DNA of 64,000 bases from Ecdyonurus torrentis. Lineage: Eukaryota; Arthropoda; Insecta; Ephemeroptera; Heptageniidae. Each line of letters starts with the position of its first letter. Within the stretch, counting starts at the first letter, position 1. Shown in pieces: positions 33,131-45,215 of this stretch. The notes under the pieces were generated by a model. That model did not search any database and was not told the origin of the DNA. It saw only the letters and a program-made list of their open reading frames with translations. The translations under genes were made by a program, and so were the position numbers. Location of the stretch: assembly GCA_949318235.1 (NCBI GenBank), contig OX439127.1, positions 11,658,615 through 11,722,614 of the forward strand, in the 5' to 3' direction.

Positions 33131-33571
33131 GAGGAAAACTAAAAAAAATTAAAAGAGCAATTTTGTTGCAAATTCTAAAAGAGAACAATGTTCTGAATCA
33201 ATAGCTACGCGAATTTCTAATTTTTGAGTACGCGACACTAACAATAAGTATTTTTAATTCATTTTTTTAAAGTCGCAAAATTACGTCACATGCTGCATAC
33301 AAAGTTGCCGCCCATGACGTCATTTTTCGATTTTCAAAAATTAATTAAAATATTCAATGAACTAAAAAATTAGAAACTCACAACTAATAAGGCGTTGCCT
33401 TGGTTGGATATATTATGTATTGTGTGTTAATGATAATAAAAAATAAAACAAACAAACAAACAAAAAACATATCAATCGATTGAGGCAAATGTTCTCTTTT
33501 GGAATATGATAAAAAATTAGTTTTTTTTTTTTTTTTAATTTGTTATTTTATTTATTTTTTGTCTTCCTCAT
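33131..33571. mobile_element. GAGGAAGAC-type miniature element, copy 3, with inserted AAAC-tailed piece
   Basis: The ends GAGGAAAACTAAAAAAAATT and GTCTTCCTCA frame a largely self-complementary body. Between about 33388 and 33465 an extra block ending in (AAAC)n interrupts the right arm. It looks like a retroposed piece with a simple-repeat tail. Confidence 0.7.
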
Positions 33572-34175
33572 TGAGTAAAATGCTCTGATCGACAAATATT
33601 CGATTTAATTTTATTTAAGAAATTAGGGGATCGATGTCGGCAATTAGACTCAAACTTTTCTCGTCAAAAAAATCTGCAATTTTGTACAATATGATACTTC
33701 AGCTTGAGACAATTTCAAATATATAAAAATTTTGGGGGGTCACCGTGCAAATTAATGTTATATGATTTTTTTAAATTTTAAGCCCATAAAGGCTCAATGT
33801 TAATTCCAATAATTTTTTTCCTTTTTTTGGGATTGTCAAACATCATGAAATTTTTATCACGGCTAGGTGTGACCCTAAGCTACACAATGACACCAAATTT
33901 AGACCTAAGACACTTCTAGTTTTTGAGATATAAGGTCGGTACCCTACTCCCTTAATAATATAGTTGGTTCAATAGTTTAATTCAATTATTTGTGGCATAA
34001 AGTAAAAATCGATTGATGAAAAATGCTTAATATCAAATATATATATATATATATTTTATAGAAGTGAAAATTAAATGAGATTTAGCATAGAGTTCATGTC
34101 ATTTTATTATATAATATATATATATTTTTTTAGCAATGTGACAGTTTAAATAATATATATATTAATATATATACA
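33572..34175. other. Non-coding stretch with a diverged repeat
   Basis: The block ending TTTTTGAGATATAAGGTCGG followed by TACCCTACTCCCTTAATAA (33920-33958) is a diverged match to 10425-10460, suggesting a shared old element. No coding sequence. Confidence 0.5.
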
Positions 34176-34326
34176 CACACACATACACAATACACACTAC
34201 ACACACACACACGCACACGCACACGCACACGCACACGCACACGCACACGCACACGCACACGCACACGCACACGCACACGCACACGCACACGCACACGCAC
34301 ACGCACACGCACACGCACGCACGCAC
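34176..34326. repeat. (ACACGC)n hexanucleotide array
   Basis: About 150 bp of CA repeat organised as ACACGC hexamers, flanked by plain CA units. Alternating purine-pyrimidine sequence with CpG steps favours Z-DNA. Two long overlapping minus-strand frames (Val-Arg and Cys-Val repeats, 34130-34543) result from it and are not genes. Confidence 0.95.
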
Positions 34327-35330
34327 AAATGGTGACATTTGGGTTAATATTTTCTGCTGCGACCCCATAATCATATAAAACAGAAAAAGTGTTGTATCGT
34401 CGTATAGACGATATACCTTGTAATTTCTGGAAGATTTTTGCACTAAAAGTTGGAAGAAAATCTGCAACTCTCTCATATATTTCAATTCTCCTTTGTGATA
34501 TATGGTATACAAACAAATTAGGCTCGTTCAGGCTCCAATTCATTATATAAAAATTATTAAGATAATCAACGGCTTTTTCTTTTTTATTAAGAGTTATTAA
34601 ACTTTATAAAATAAATATCAATTAAAAGTCCGATATTGCAGACTTTACATAACAACTTTTATGTTATACCACTAACATATCAAATTTCATTTTTCTTTTT
34701 GCACGGGCTCTTTATATATATAACATAATATGTTTTTTTTATCGAGTATAAAAGTAAAACTATACTGCTTATAATACTAATAAAGTTTTTTTTTTTTTTT
34801 TTTCAATTGTGTAAGAATTTATAAAATTAATTAAACCTCCTTTCATAAAATATACAACTAAAATACTTACATAAGAATTTCTGTAATAATAAAATATTAA
34901 TTAATAATATAATAATACTTGTATGAGAAATGAGAATAATTTCGTAACTCGTACAAAGATGTAAGCCATCCGCAAAGCAAAGCAATACAAAATCAATTTT
35001 ATTTGCCAAAAACGCTTTAACAACACATAGCAAATTCCTTAACTTTATTTGCATACTGCAGTATCCCTGCAGCAAGGTTTTAAAACTTCAAATTTTGATG
35101 AACATACCAATTAATCAGAATGCTATATAGATTTATAGTTACATGAACATCATAAAGAAACATTAAAGAAATTTCATTTTAAAATGATTAATTAATATTT
35201 TATGGATCAAAAGTCAAAACGTATAACTAAAAAGCTGGAATAACTTTATTGGCAGCATATTATATAAATTCGTTCTATATGTTCGGCTTTATTATTATGT
35301 AACAATTAAAAGGAGAGGAGGGGAACTGTT
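34327..35330. other. AT-rich non-coding stretch
   Basis: Nothing beyond short AT-biased frames and a poly(T) run near 34786-34803. Confidence 0.55.
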
Positions 35331-35561
35331 AAAGGCATAGAAAACCTTGAACAAAAAAACTTGTCTATAATATATCCTAATATATACCTAAATAACAACA
35401 TTGATTCGGCCGGAGTCATTGATTTCTAATTTATTTACGAAATGGCAGATGTGGTTTTATGTCGTCACTGGTCTACGCGCGTGGAAACAAGCAAGCTGGG
35501 TGACGTCATAAAACCGCATCTGCCATTTCGTGGATGGAAAATAAATTAGAAATCAATATAT
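35331..35561. mobile_element. Foldback element family F3, copy 1 (right side truncated)
   Basis: An inner hairpin pairs GAAATGGCAGATGTGGTTTT with AAAACCGCATCTGCCATTTC around a core with CGCGCGTGG and AAACAAGCAAGCTG. The left tail AAAGGCATAGAAAACCTTGA matches copy 2 at 52253-52577. The right outer arm is missing after AGAAATCAAT. Confidence 0.75.
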
Positions 35562-37731
35562 GACTTTGTCCAAATCAATGTTGATATTTAGTTACATGTT
35601 AAGGTATAAGACAAGTTTATTGCTCAAGGTGTTCTTACGTCTATTAAAATATTTATTTACTTTATTTCAGTTCAATAAAATGTACTTACTTAGCTGTAAT
35701 AATTCGAATATTAATTTAGTTCACGCTCTCGCGCACGTGCTTCTATAAATGTACAAAAAATACACTAGATTCATTAGAAAAAAATATAAAACAATTATAT
35801 ATTATTTATAAAAAAATGACTCACTCCATTTTATCAAATTTATCATTTTTATATAACTTCCAGGATCTCCTAGAAACGAGAAATTTAATGATAAATATTA
35901 ATAAAATAATACATAATAAATAATCTAATCATAAAAGCGATGTTAATTAAAAAGATCTCACTATTTTATAAAATTATTGGTAATTGATTTTAAAACAAAA
36001 ATAAACCAAAGAGATTATTTAGAACTCAATGGAATAAACCATATTGATCTGAGGAAACTGTATTGTATTTTAATATAAATTTTAATAAATAGACGTATTA
36101 TACAATAATTTTCCGCACGAAATAACTATGAAGAAAAAAAATCATTAAAATATCAAACACATAACCGTATCTATGTGTGTGTGTATTAATTTAAATATTT
36201 TTTAATAAGTCTTACCTATTACTTAGGTTATAAATTATATCTTTATGGATACAAGATGTAAGTTGATTTGATCATGCGATTATATAATATGCCACTGGTC
36301 GCAACTAAAATAATTAATTAATTAAATAAAATCACATTAAAAATTACTCTTAGTTATAAATATTAAATATCTTATAGCTGATATATATAAAAATATAATG
36401 TGACTACTGTTACAAGAATGTATCGATCGTCATAATCCAAACAAAACGGGAAAGGCTCATCGATTCTTATAGTATCCTACCACTTATGCAACATGTGTAA
36501 CAGATCTGTTGTAAAAGTTACCAACTTTACAGGCGATTTATACGAAACAATAAATTTGATTAAAACAATTATTAATTAAAGTGGGGGGTTACTTATTCAA
36601 TATAAAATGTTGTTATGAAAAAACAGCTTAATCCACACATTATCACAGGATTTTAATTTTAGTGCATAATTTATTCCTTGATATTGAAGATTTGGCGCTC
36701 GATTGTCAATCAGCATTGAAAGAAAAAGATATTTTATAAAATACACAATCATCTCGACATGATGCGATCCTGTACTTTTAATAACACTTTGAATACTACA
36801 TAAAATCGGGCAGACGAAACTATCTTAAAGTAGTTTATTAAACATACAGACGGCATATATATAATAAAAAGAAAAGAAGAGACTTTTTTCTTCTTGCGAT
36901 TATAAAAATAAGTAATAAATCACATTGGTACACCTGTATAAATAAATGTATGAAGTTTCCTACTAAAATTTTTGTCCCTATAAACTTCGTTGAAGAAATT
37001 CGATCCGGAATTTGTATTAGGAGCGCAGCACTCAATAGGAGTTAGCAAGAAATATAACGTATAATAACGTACGTATAAATACAAAAAATGATATTCTGAA
37101 TAAACTTAAAAATTAATTTTAATACCAACTGACATTATATAGTTAATAAGCATGTAAAATTTCTTTATTGAATGCAAATATGCAAGTCGTTACTAACAAT
37201 AACAAAAAATATCGTCTGTATCGCGGGGAAAATAAAAGTTACATCTGAATCTGTCACGCATCATTGCAGCGTTCGCGAGTATAAATATGACAATGCGTGT
37301 GCTCGCAAACCATGACTCAAACGATCCAAATGAAAGTATCACACGACGCTCGCGTATGCCAAATAAAATAATAGTCAGGTAAAAGCAACACATATATTCC
37401 AAATAACTTATTTGTCATAATCATAACTTAAAAGACAGCACATATCATCTGCAATTTTCAAATGATCTACCTATCTAGATTTGAATTTTTTTAAGTTTAA
37501 TTTGCACACGCATTAAAAAAATATGTAAAAATGAAAAAAATCTTAATTTATTTAAGATGTAGTTTGAAATATTGCAGCAATATTTAGTTGTTTTTTTCTT
37601 GCCAAAAAAGAGTATAACATATTTTTGTTTATATGAATTTTGAATTTTGAGTTCTTTCTAATTTGAAATTACTTTTTTAGTCTTTATTTGTTACGCAAAA
37701 TAATAATAAGCAATATATGTCATGTAAATAA

Positions 37732-37849
<118 letters not shown>

Positions 37850-38654
37850 TTAGAGGTAAAACCATCGCTGATTTACTAATAATTTGCTTCATTAGTAATC
37901 CGGACCATTGAGGTATTGTGAATAAAATAATCAGAATCGTTGATCCGGATAGAAAGTCGGATAACGAAAAATAATGTATTCAGATTTCAAATTTCACATT
38001 TTTTTTCGCCAGCACAACCTATAATAAAAACTTATAGTGACCACTCGACTGGTATATATTACAATAAATATAATAAAATAATTTTATTAACAAAAAAATC
38101 GAAATATTAAAAAAAACATTAAATAAAGGTGCGTGGTGCGCGCAATGTTATATATAATATGAGTTAAGTACTCTCGCAATTATTGAAATTTGAAATTGTT
38201 TATAAATTTAACAAAAAATAGAAGTCCGTGGAACTAGAAATAATTGGAGTTAATAATAGTTATAGTCAATTTTATTACGATGATGTAGACATTTACAACG
38301 ATGACGTAAATATGTATTTATGATCGACGCACGTATACAGTATATAATAGCGCTCAAATTTCATTATAGATGATTTTTCAAGGGGTAAAATTTAGTTCAG
38401 TCATTATCATTATTGTAAAAATAACAATTACGATCTAATTATTTCTGAACTTTATATGTGGAAGACTACGGCACTTTACAAAATGAAGACACGTCATTGG
38501 CCAAGAATCAATATTAAAACTGTGTTAATTTTAGCCTGGTATATGGAGAGCTTAATTATACAATCTTAAATTTTAAGGTTTTTAAATATTTAATTGCTCG
38601 CGCTACAGAAAAAAAACTTCCAATTACATCACTATAATAATAATAATTAATAAT

Positions 38655-38760
38655 AATAATAGAATAGAATAACTTTATTTAAGGCGCATACACGGCTTTT
38701 TCAACCGTATTATATGAACCTTGACCAGAACAATACATTTTTACATAACAGATTTTAAAT
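38655..38760 (-). mobile_element. Probable LINE 3' tail, minus strand
   Basis: Read on the minus strand, the block ends CCTTAAATAAAGTTATTCTA followed by TTCTATTATT units, the form of many non-LTR tails. Upstream coding sequence is not preserved. Confidence 0.4.
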
Positions 38761-41700
38761 GTAGTAAAAAAGCACAACTGAAAGAGCACTTAAGACGTAA
38801 ACGAGCCTCAGTCAAAGCAACAAAGTGAAAAATGTGCGCAAAGTTAATCGACTCCAAATAAGGTGTTGAATTTTACAACAATAACAAAGTTCCTTGAAGC
38901 TGAATTTTTTAAGTACATGGATAGAAATTAAATTTTAATAACAATAATAATATATTATATTAAAAATATTAACAAAAACAACAGCTATAAACTAAAATTT
39001 AATTACTGATCTATCTGAAAATGTGTAAATATACTCAAGCAACCAGAAAGCGTTTTTTTTTTTTTTTTGTTTTTTTTTTTGTTTTTTTTTGTTTTTTTTT
39101 TTTTTTTTTTTAAGCAAAAAAAGTGTTCACAAGCAGCAGACGCTTTACATTTTGTTTAGATTCTGTTTGGATTGTATTTGTGAACTTGACTATAACTTTT
39201 ACGCCCAGATAAGAAATGTATCAGCAAGCTAGTCTTCGAAAAGCTAAGCAAAAGTGATAACTTTATTGTTAATTTAAATACCTAAGATGATGTCAAAAAA
39301 ATAATAAAAATTGATTTTTGAATGCTTTGACAATCCTAGATGTGATAAACTCTTTCAAAAACTGTAATTATAACAAAAAAAAATTGCTATAAAAAAAAGT
39401 CCATAAAAAGTGAGAAAAAAATGTAGACTTCGAACGGCCTTCCATGACATGACATGCCAAACAACGAAAGAGTTGATTGACATTTCTCGAACACGGTGCC
39501 GACCAGGTGCAGACATCCTAATAAAAAACACCAAAAATTCTAGTTTTTGCCCAAATGACCTAAAATTGAAAACATTTTTTCATACTACAACCATCTCAAC
39601 AATCATATATTTTTTTGAGCCTCATTGAAGATTTTTTTTTTTTTTTTTTATACCATGTATTCGTGAATTCGAAGTCACGGACAGTCTTCGAACAGCACTT
39701 TAATTTGCAAATTACGGAGTTATATTGAGAAAAAATTATTTTTTATGAGTTACGTACAAAGTATATAAAATTCTCAATATTGTAAAGAAAAAATGATTTT
39801 TATATTTTATTTTGGGTGGCAGCTGCAGTGTTAAGAAAAATATGCTAATTACTAAGAAAATTAATACATTTGAGGCTTCAATCAAAAAAGTCTAATTTGT
39901 CACAATATAGCTCAATTTTTACGAAATTTTCGATTAAACTGTCATTATAAGAACAAAAATAGAGCTAAGTTTAATGATTTTAAAAAGAGGCAAAATCATA
40001 ACATATAAAATGTGAAAAATGCGCCTTTTATCCTCGATTCGTTCGAAGTCCAACAGCGTTCGACTTATAGCTTGCTGACCATAATGTTTTAATAGAATAT
40101 GCCCGAGACCGTTTTACTATGAAAAACGTAAATATAAACAAACTGTATAAAAGATCAAAATATCTAAGATATAAAGGCAGGAAAATTTAAATGACTGAAA
40201 TCGAGTGGTCACACGCCATCACAATGCGACTATAATAATCACAGGAAACGAATACAATAGATAGGTGTAAGACAGTGATGATAACAGATGTGAAATCAAT
40301 TAAGCTATAGAGCTTTGCATAGAACGAAGAAAGTATTTTGTCATAATATTGAATCTAAAAATAGTTAGTAAAAATTCTGATAATAATATAACGCATTTAA
40401 TATAGCGAAAAAGGAAAGAAATCTCATAAAAATATGTAATATGAATTAAATGCTTTTCTTCAATAATAGTGCGTGTACAATAAAAAAATTATCAAAAGCT
40501 TTTATAATTATTGAAAAATAATGAAAATAATAAATAATATTTTATAAATGAAAACACAAATTTAGAGAAAATAAATTGGCGTTGATTTCCAAAATGTGAC
40601 TGACGCACTTTATTTCATAAGAAAGGAATATAATATATAAAATAAGTGATATTGCATGCAAATAATTTATAGATCCCATCTTTTCTTTTAAAATAAAGTG
40701 TGTGTCGATTACATTTCGGAGATTGATGTCAATTTATTTTCATCTAAATTTTTGCTTTAGTTATATAATATTATTTTATAATTTTAATTTCATTTTCGGC
40801 ACGTATCGTACGTGTATATTTTCCTCTGCATTGTTTAAAAAGATGAATAATTTTATTATAATGATACAATAAATAATAAATATTTAGTTACAACAATGCT
40901 TGATCCTTTTGATCAATTCAATTTCAAGTTTTTATTTTATTTTTATTTTGCAAAACTTTAGTTATTATTTTATTGTTTTCAATTTTTTAAATTAATAACT
41001 AACTTGAAATAAATTTTCGTTGAGATGAAAGCAAAATGCTTGACCATAACTCGAATCACTAATCATAATTTATCTATAGTAAAATTATATTATATGGTCC
41101 CAACATTTGGATTATTGAATAATATATATATTAAGCTTCTTTGCCTATAGTCACCAACTCTTATACGTAGTTACTTTTTTCTCATCCACCTTTATAATAA
41201 TACTCTGATATCGGACGCGATAATATTTTATGTATAACATCCACTGTTTTGGGTGTTTACTGAGCTGATCTTCATAAACTTTCTTGACAGTAATAAAAGT
41301 ATAGAAAATATCGAGAAACTACTCGACTCTAAGCTATAAATAGAAATATTTCTTCAAGTGTCCAGGAGATGCGAATTATATTGTAAAATAATTATAAAAT
41401 CGTACTTCTATTGTAACTAATTAATTAAGCATCGGATTGAAATAATTTTTCCACCATCGGAAACCTTATAAGAAAACGAAGATTTCAGTCATAACACTTT
41501 TTTTAAAGTTAATATAAAAATTAATTAAGTAAAAACTGAACGGGAAAAAATATCAAAAAGTTCTATGATGGTCACCTAGATAATATTATTGTAATGATTT
41601 ATTAAAAATTTGACACCTCTATGTTGAGTGGTTGCGGAGTAATCGTATAGTAAATCGGCCTCTTCATTTTGTTTGTTTATTAATTATTAAATATTTATTG

Positions 41701-42191
41701 TTATTATTATTTTTTAATATTTTTTATTGCACGAAAGTTATTTAACGGCAATCTCTACATAATTTACATATGGTTAAAGTTTTAATGTGATATATGACTG
41801 AAAGAACACACCTTAAAAAACGTTTATTAAATAGTGCATCGTAATTTATCTACATTTGCCAATAATTCACATTATTTAATTCAACATAATAAAAAAGTAT
41901 TTATCAAAAATATTGCGGAATGTGTTTTAAAAACAAACAATAAACCTTTAATAAATAATTACATTACACATATTATACATACACAATACAATACAGTACT
42001 CACAGTACTGTAATTGGGCAGGTACAATCTGTACTAAAAAGTTACTATAGAGAATTGTACTCTTTTTAATTAAAGTAATTTTTCAATGCAAATATTAATT
42101 TTTCTTTTCTTTCTTTTTGTTTGTTTGTTTTTTGTTTTTTTAGGCGACGGACAATTAAGTTTCTGCAAAGATGACCTTTGAGATATAAGAT

Positions 42192-42197
42192 TTTATT
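42192..42197 (-). terminator. Polyadenylation signal for the minus-strand candidate exon
   Basis: AATAAA on the minus strand, about 130 bases past the stop of the frame at 42328-42555. Confidence 0.4.
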
Positions 42198-42327
42198 ACT
42201 TTCCATGTCTTTACAGATTAGAACAAGTCAAGTCAAAACACATCATACATACAACAAAATACAATTAAATTTATAGCAATTAAGTTATGTCCTATTTTAG
42301 ATAAATTATATTTGACATTATTAACTG

Positions 42328-42555
42328 CTAAATAATCAGATATACTGTAAAACATATTTTCAAGCAGGTATTTCTGTACTGATTTCTTAAATAATAAATA
42401 TGATTCATGATATATTTAGGAGTAGATCTCTTTCTTAACTTAATCATGCATAGACGTTGTAGTTCCATCATTAAAACAATTATTGCGCGCACTTTGCGTG
42501 TATCCTGATGGTCAGGCAACCAGTGCGACCAACCCACTATTTTTTCGTTTAGACG
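42328..42555 (-). CDS. Candidate 3'-terminal coding exon, family unknown
   Basis: A 75-residue frame opens directly after an acceptor-like TTTAATTTTAG (the AG corresponds to plus-strand 42556-42557) and ends at a TAG, with AATAAA downstream. It has no ATG near its beginning, as expected for a last exon. It begins RLNEKIVGWSHWLPDHQDTR and continues with a basic, helix-prone section (ELQRLCMIKLRKRSTPKYIM). The codon and residue mix is clearly less AT-biased than neighbouring frames. Upstream exons would lie to the right of 42.6 kb; none was found convincingly. I cannot place the family. A transposon-derived fragment is the main alternative. Confidence 0.4.
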   Translation of the reverse strand, partial: RLNEKIVGWSHWLPDHQDTRKVRAIIVLMMELQRLCMIKLRKRSTPKYIMNHIYYLRNQYRNTCLKICFTVYLII

Positions 42556-43069
42556 CTAAAATTAAATATAATTATCAACTTTTTCTGATATTCTTAGATA
42601 AAACTTATGAAAATATTTTCATAAACTACGACTATGGTAAATAAAAAATTAATAAATATTACACTTTTAAAGTTTTTGGGTCGGTTCAAAGTTCAAAGTA
42701 GTATAATTATTATGAAAAAGCTGCGTATAATATATATATTAACTTCAACGCTTTTATATGGAAAACTTATTACGCCTATATAGAAAACTACATAATATAT
42801 GTTTATTTTAGTCTTGTATTTTTTCAAAACCATTCTTTTTGTTTTATTATTATATTTTCAATAAGAATGTATATTTATACATTTAAAAGTAAATAAAATT
42901 GTCAATAGAATTTTTTATTTTTATAATGTTGTTGATATGACAGAGAGCGATATAAAATATTAAATCATTTAATATTTTAATGGTAAATTGTTGGCAGGGA
43001 TTGCACTATATATAATTTCGAATATAATTTTTTTTTTTTTTTGTTTGTGTCGTTTGCCTGTATGCATAG

Positions 43070-43095
43070 AAGATGGCGGTAGTGTTGCCATATTG
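43070..43095. promoter_or_regulatory. YY1-like promoter motif cluster
   Basis: AAGATGGCGG at 43070-43079 matches the well-known YY1 consensus. GCCAT in the opposite sense follows ten bases later, all in a local G+C-rich island. It could mark the start site of CDC14 (+) or of the minus-strand candidate gene. Confidence 0.35.
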
Positions 43096-43863
43096 CAGCC
43101 TACTCGCAACGTTAAAAGAATTATGCTAATGAGCATATTATACTTATACTATGGTTATAGTGAATTAATATCATTATACTTTTAGTACACTGAAATTTTG
43201 TTATTACTTTTTAAATATAAGTATAAACATAATGCTTCAAAAATAAAGTAACAACTCATGTACCTCACTGCGCGTTTTATATTTTATTAAATAACTTTTG
43301 AAACATTGCATCGAATTTATTTTAAAAAATGTGTATGAAATAACTTCAAAGCGGGGAAGATATATAGATTATAAAAATATACATTTTTTTCTCTCTTCTT
43401 CCTTTTTTTTTAAAATAAGAGACGAGCGAGTATTTCCCATCTGAAACAATGGTAGTTTTGAAAAATTGAAAAATATACTTTAAAAGTTGCTCATGTTTTT
43501 CTATTACATGCTTGATCTAAAAAAAAAAAAGTTCTATTTCTCGAAAATTTTCAAATGCTTTGGTGTTTTATCAGAGCAATTATCTTTAATTTATCAAGCC
43601 GTTATTTTAAATGAGCCAATGAAAAAAGGTTTATCTGCATTTGCCAGAGCGCGAAACTTGAAAACTAGATGTAATCTATATATAAGTGGCATCAAATTGG
43701 CATGATTTCTTGATCTTCAACCATATAAGCTTTGATATTTATATAGTTAATTTATATTTTTATTTATTTATGATGATAAAAAAAATCAATTTGCCTTTTT
43801 TTGCCGATGTGATAGTATTGATTGTGGACTTGGAGTATGTAACGAACTTTGTAAGGCCGTGAC

Positions 43864-43883
43864 CATGCGCAGGATAGGATTGG
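43864..43883 (+). promoter_or_regulatory. Candidate CDC14 promoter elements
   Basis: CATGCGCA (half of the NRF1 consensus) at 43864-43871 and an inverted CCAAT box (ATTGG) at 43879-43883 lie in the G+C-richest part of this interval, upstream of the predicted first exon. Such pairs are common at housekeeping promoters. This is inference from motifs only. Confidence 0.3.
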
Positions 43884-43899
43884 CTGCTGTACAAACCAG

Positions 43900-44234
43900 T
43901 ATTTTGAATTGAATGCACAGTCGTGAGGTAGAAACAGCGAAAGCAACATGGACGTTAAAGCTTGAGGCTTATAATATACATTGTTTTCAGAAAGTGTGAA
44001 GTCGAAACTATTAATATTTTTTATTGTGGATTTATTCTTAATTAAAAAATATATTTTGAGCTTGAAAATCAGTGAAATTTGAATTTTTATTTATATTTAA
44101 TATACAAAAATATCTCGGTAGAAAAAATTCAAGCAACAAAAAACAAAGAAACAATTGTTTCATTTTTTACCACACTAAGAAATTATATACTTCAAAACTT
44201 GAATTCAAGAAGAGGTGAAATATTTTACTAAAAG
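43900..44234 (+). other. CDC14: Predicted 5' untranslated exon of CDC14
   Basis: A near-consensus donor (AAAAG|GTAAGA, with GT at 44235-44236) ends this block. Joining to the acceptor TGTGTGTACAG at 45133 would put the exon carrying the start codon next. The left border is a guess set by the promoter motifs near 43870. No coding potential. Confidence 0.35.
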
Positions 44235-45160
44235 GTAAGAAATTGTTTTATTTTTGTACCATTATATTTTTGGAGGATGTTGTTTTACGTAATGTTAGCA
44301 TGAACATACGTTGAAACTTGATAACGATATAGTATAGCTTATTTAGTATTTGTTTACGAGATAAGCTTTTAGCGCCGGCTTTTTTCATTCCCTCTCTCTT
44401 TCTCTCTCGTAAACATTATAGTATTTCTTCAGCTAAAAACGTCAATAATTTCTGGTAGTATGAAATTGAAATTTGAGATATAAAGTTTTTTAATTATATA
44501 TGTGCTAAAATATAAATAAAGATAAAAAAATATACATATTTTAAAAATGTTACCTATAGTTATGCTTTTTTTTTTTTAAATTTATTTATAAATTATTATA
44601 TTATTATATATTATATTTATAAATATATTTATTATTTTTTATTTTTTCTTGTTGGAAAATATAGATAATTTAAATTTGTAATTTTGTAATTTAATTTGTA
44701 AATTTTAAATATTGACAGCTGCAAGTAAAAACTGAATTTGCATAAAAGCCTATACATACTGTTTTAATGACTATTCATGTTATATTCTTCTGATAAATTG
44801 TTAATAAAATATTTTCTATCACTTTTTTTTCCCGAAGTGATGGTTAAGTTATTTGTTTAACATATTTTTAAATATTATATGTGAAAATGTATATTTATAT
44901 AGAAAAGAAAAAGAAACTAGTATGCCTTTTTCCGGATCTAAGTCCAACATCGTTTTTTTTTTTTATATATATATAATATATATCTTGAATAATGAAAAGC
45001 AGCTGTGCATAGTGCATAGGTAGTGTAGGGGGGTAGAATAATACATACATAACCGTAAGCATTCCACTCGCACCACCGTCATCCCCTCTCCTAGCTTTGA
45101 AAAATAATAACAAATACTATTTTGTGTGTACAGGGTGAAAACAGTGGTATGCCCTTCACC

Positions 45161-45215
45161 ATGTCGGACGACAGTCATCACGATGTGTTGGTTTGCGCAG
45201 CAGAGTTCATCAAAG
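45161..45215 (+). CDS. CDC14: CDC14 phosphatase, first coding exon
   Basis: Encodes MSDDSHHDVLVCAAEFIK and the first base of the next codon, ending at donor G|GTAATT. CDC14 is a dual-specificity phosphatase that reverses Cdk phosphorylation and acts in mitotic exit, cytokinesis and cilia. The short acidic N-terminus ending in an EF-(I/M)-K motif just before an intron matches the animal CDC14 exon plan. The start at 45161 is preferred for its ACC-ATG context; an in-frame ATG at 45149 would add MPFT. The acceptor at 45131-45133 (TGTGTACAG) lies 27 bases upstream of 45161, so the exon probably begins at 45134. The intron to the next exon is 1.77 kb. Confidence 0.8.

Noticed and set aside
34130..34543. 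137- and 116-codon minus-strand ORFs
   Set aside because: Two overlapping frames of the same ACACGC array (Val-Arg and Cys-Val repeats), which is repeat translation and not coding sequence.
43487..43705. 72-codon plus-strand ORF near the CDC14 promoter
   Set aside because: More than one frame is open in the same DNA and no splice sites frame it; composition alone is not convincing.
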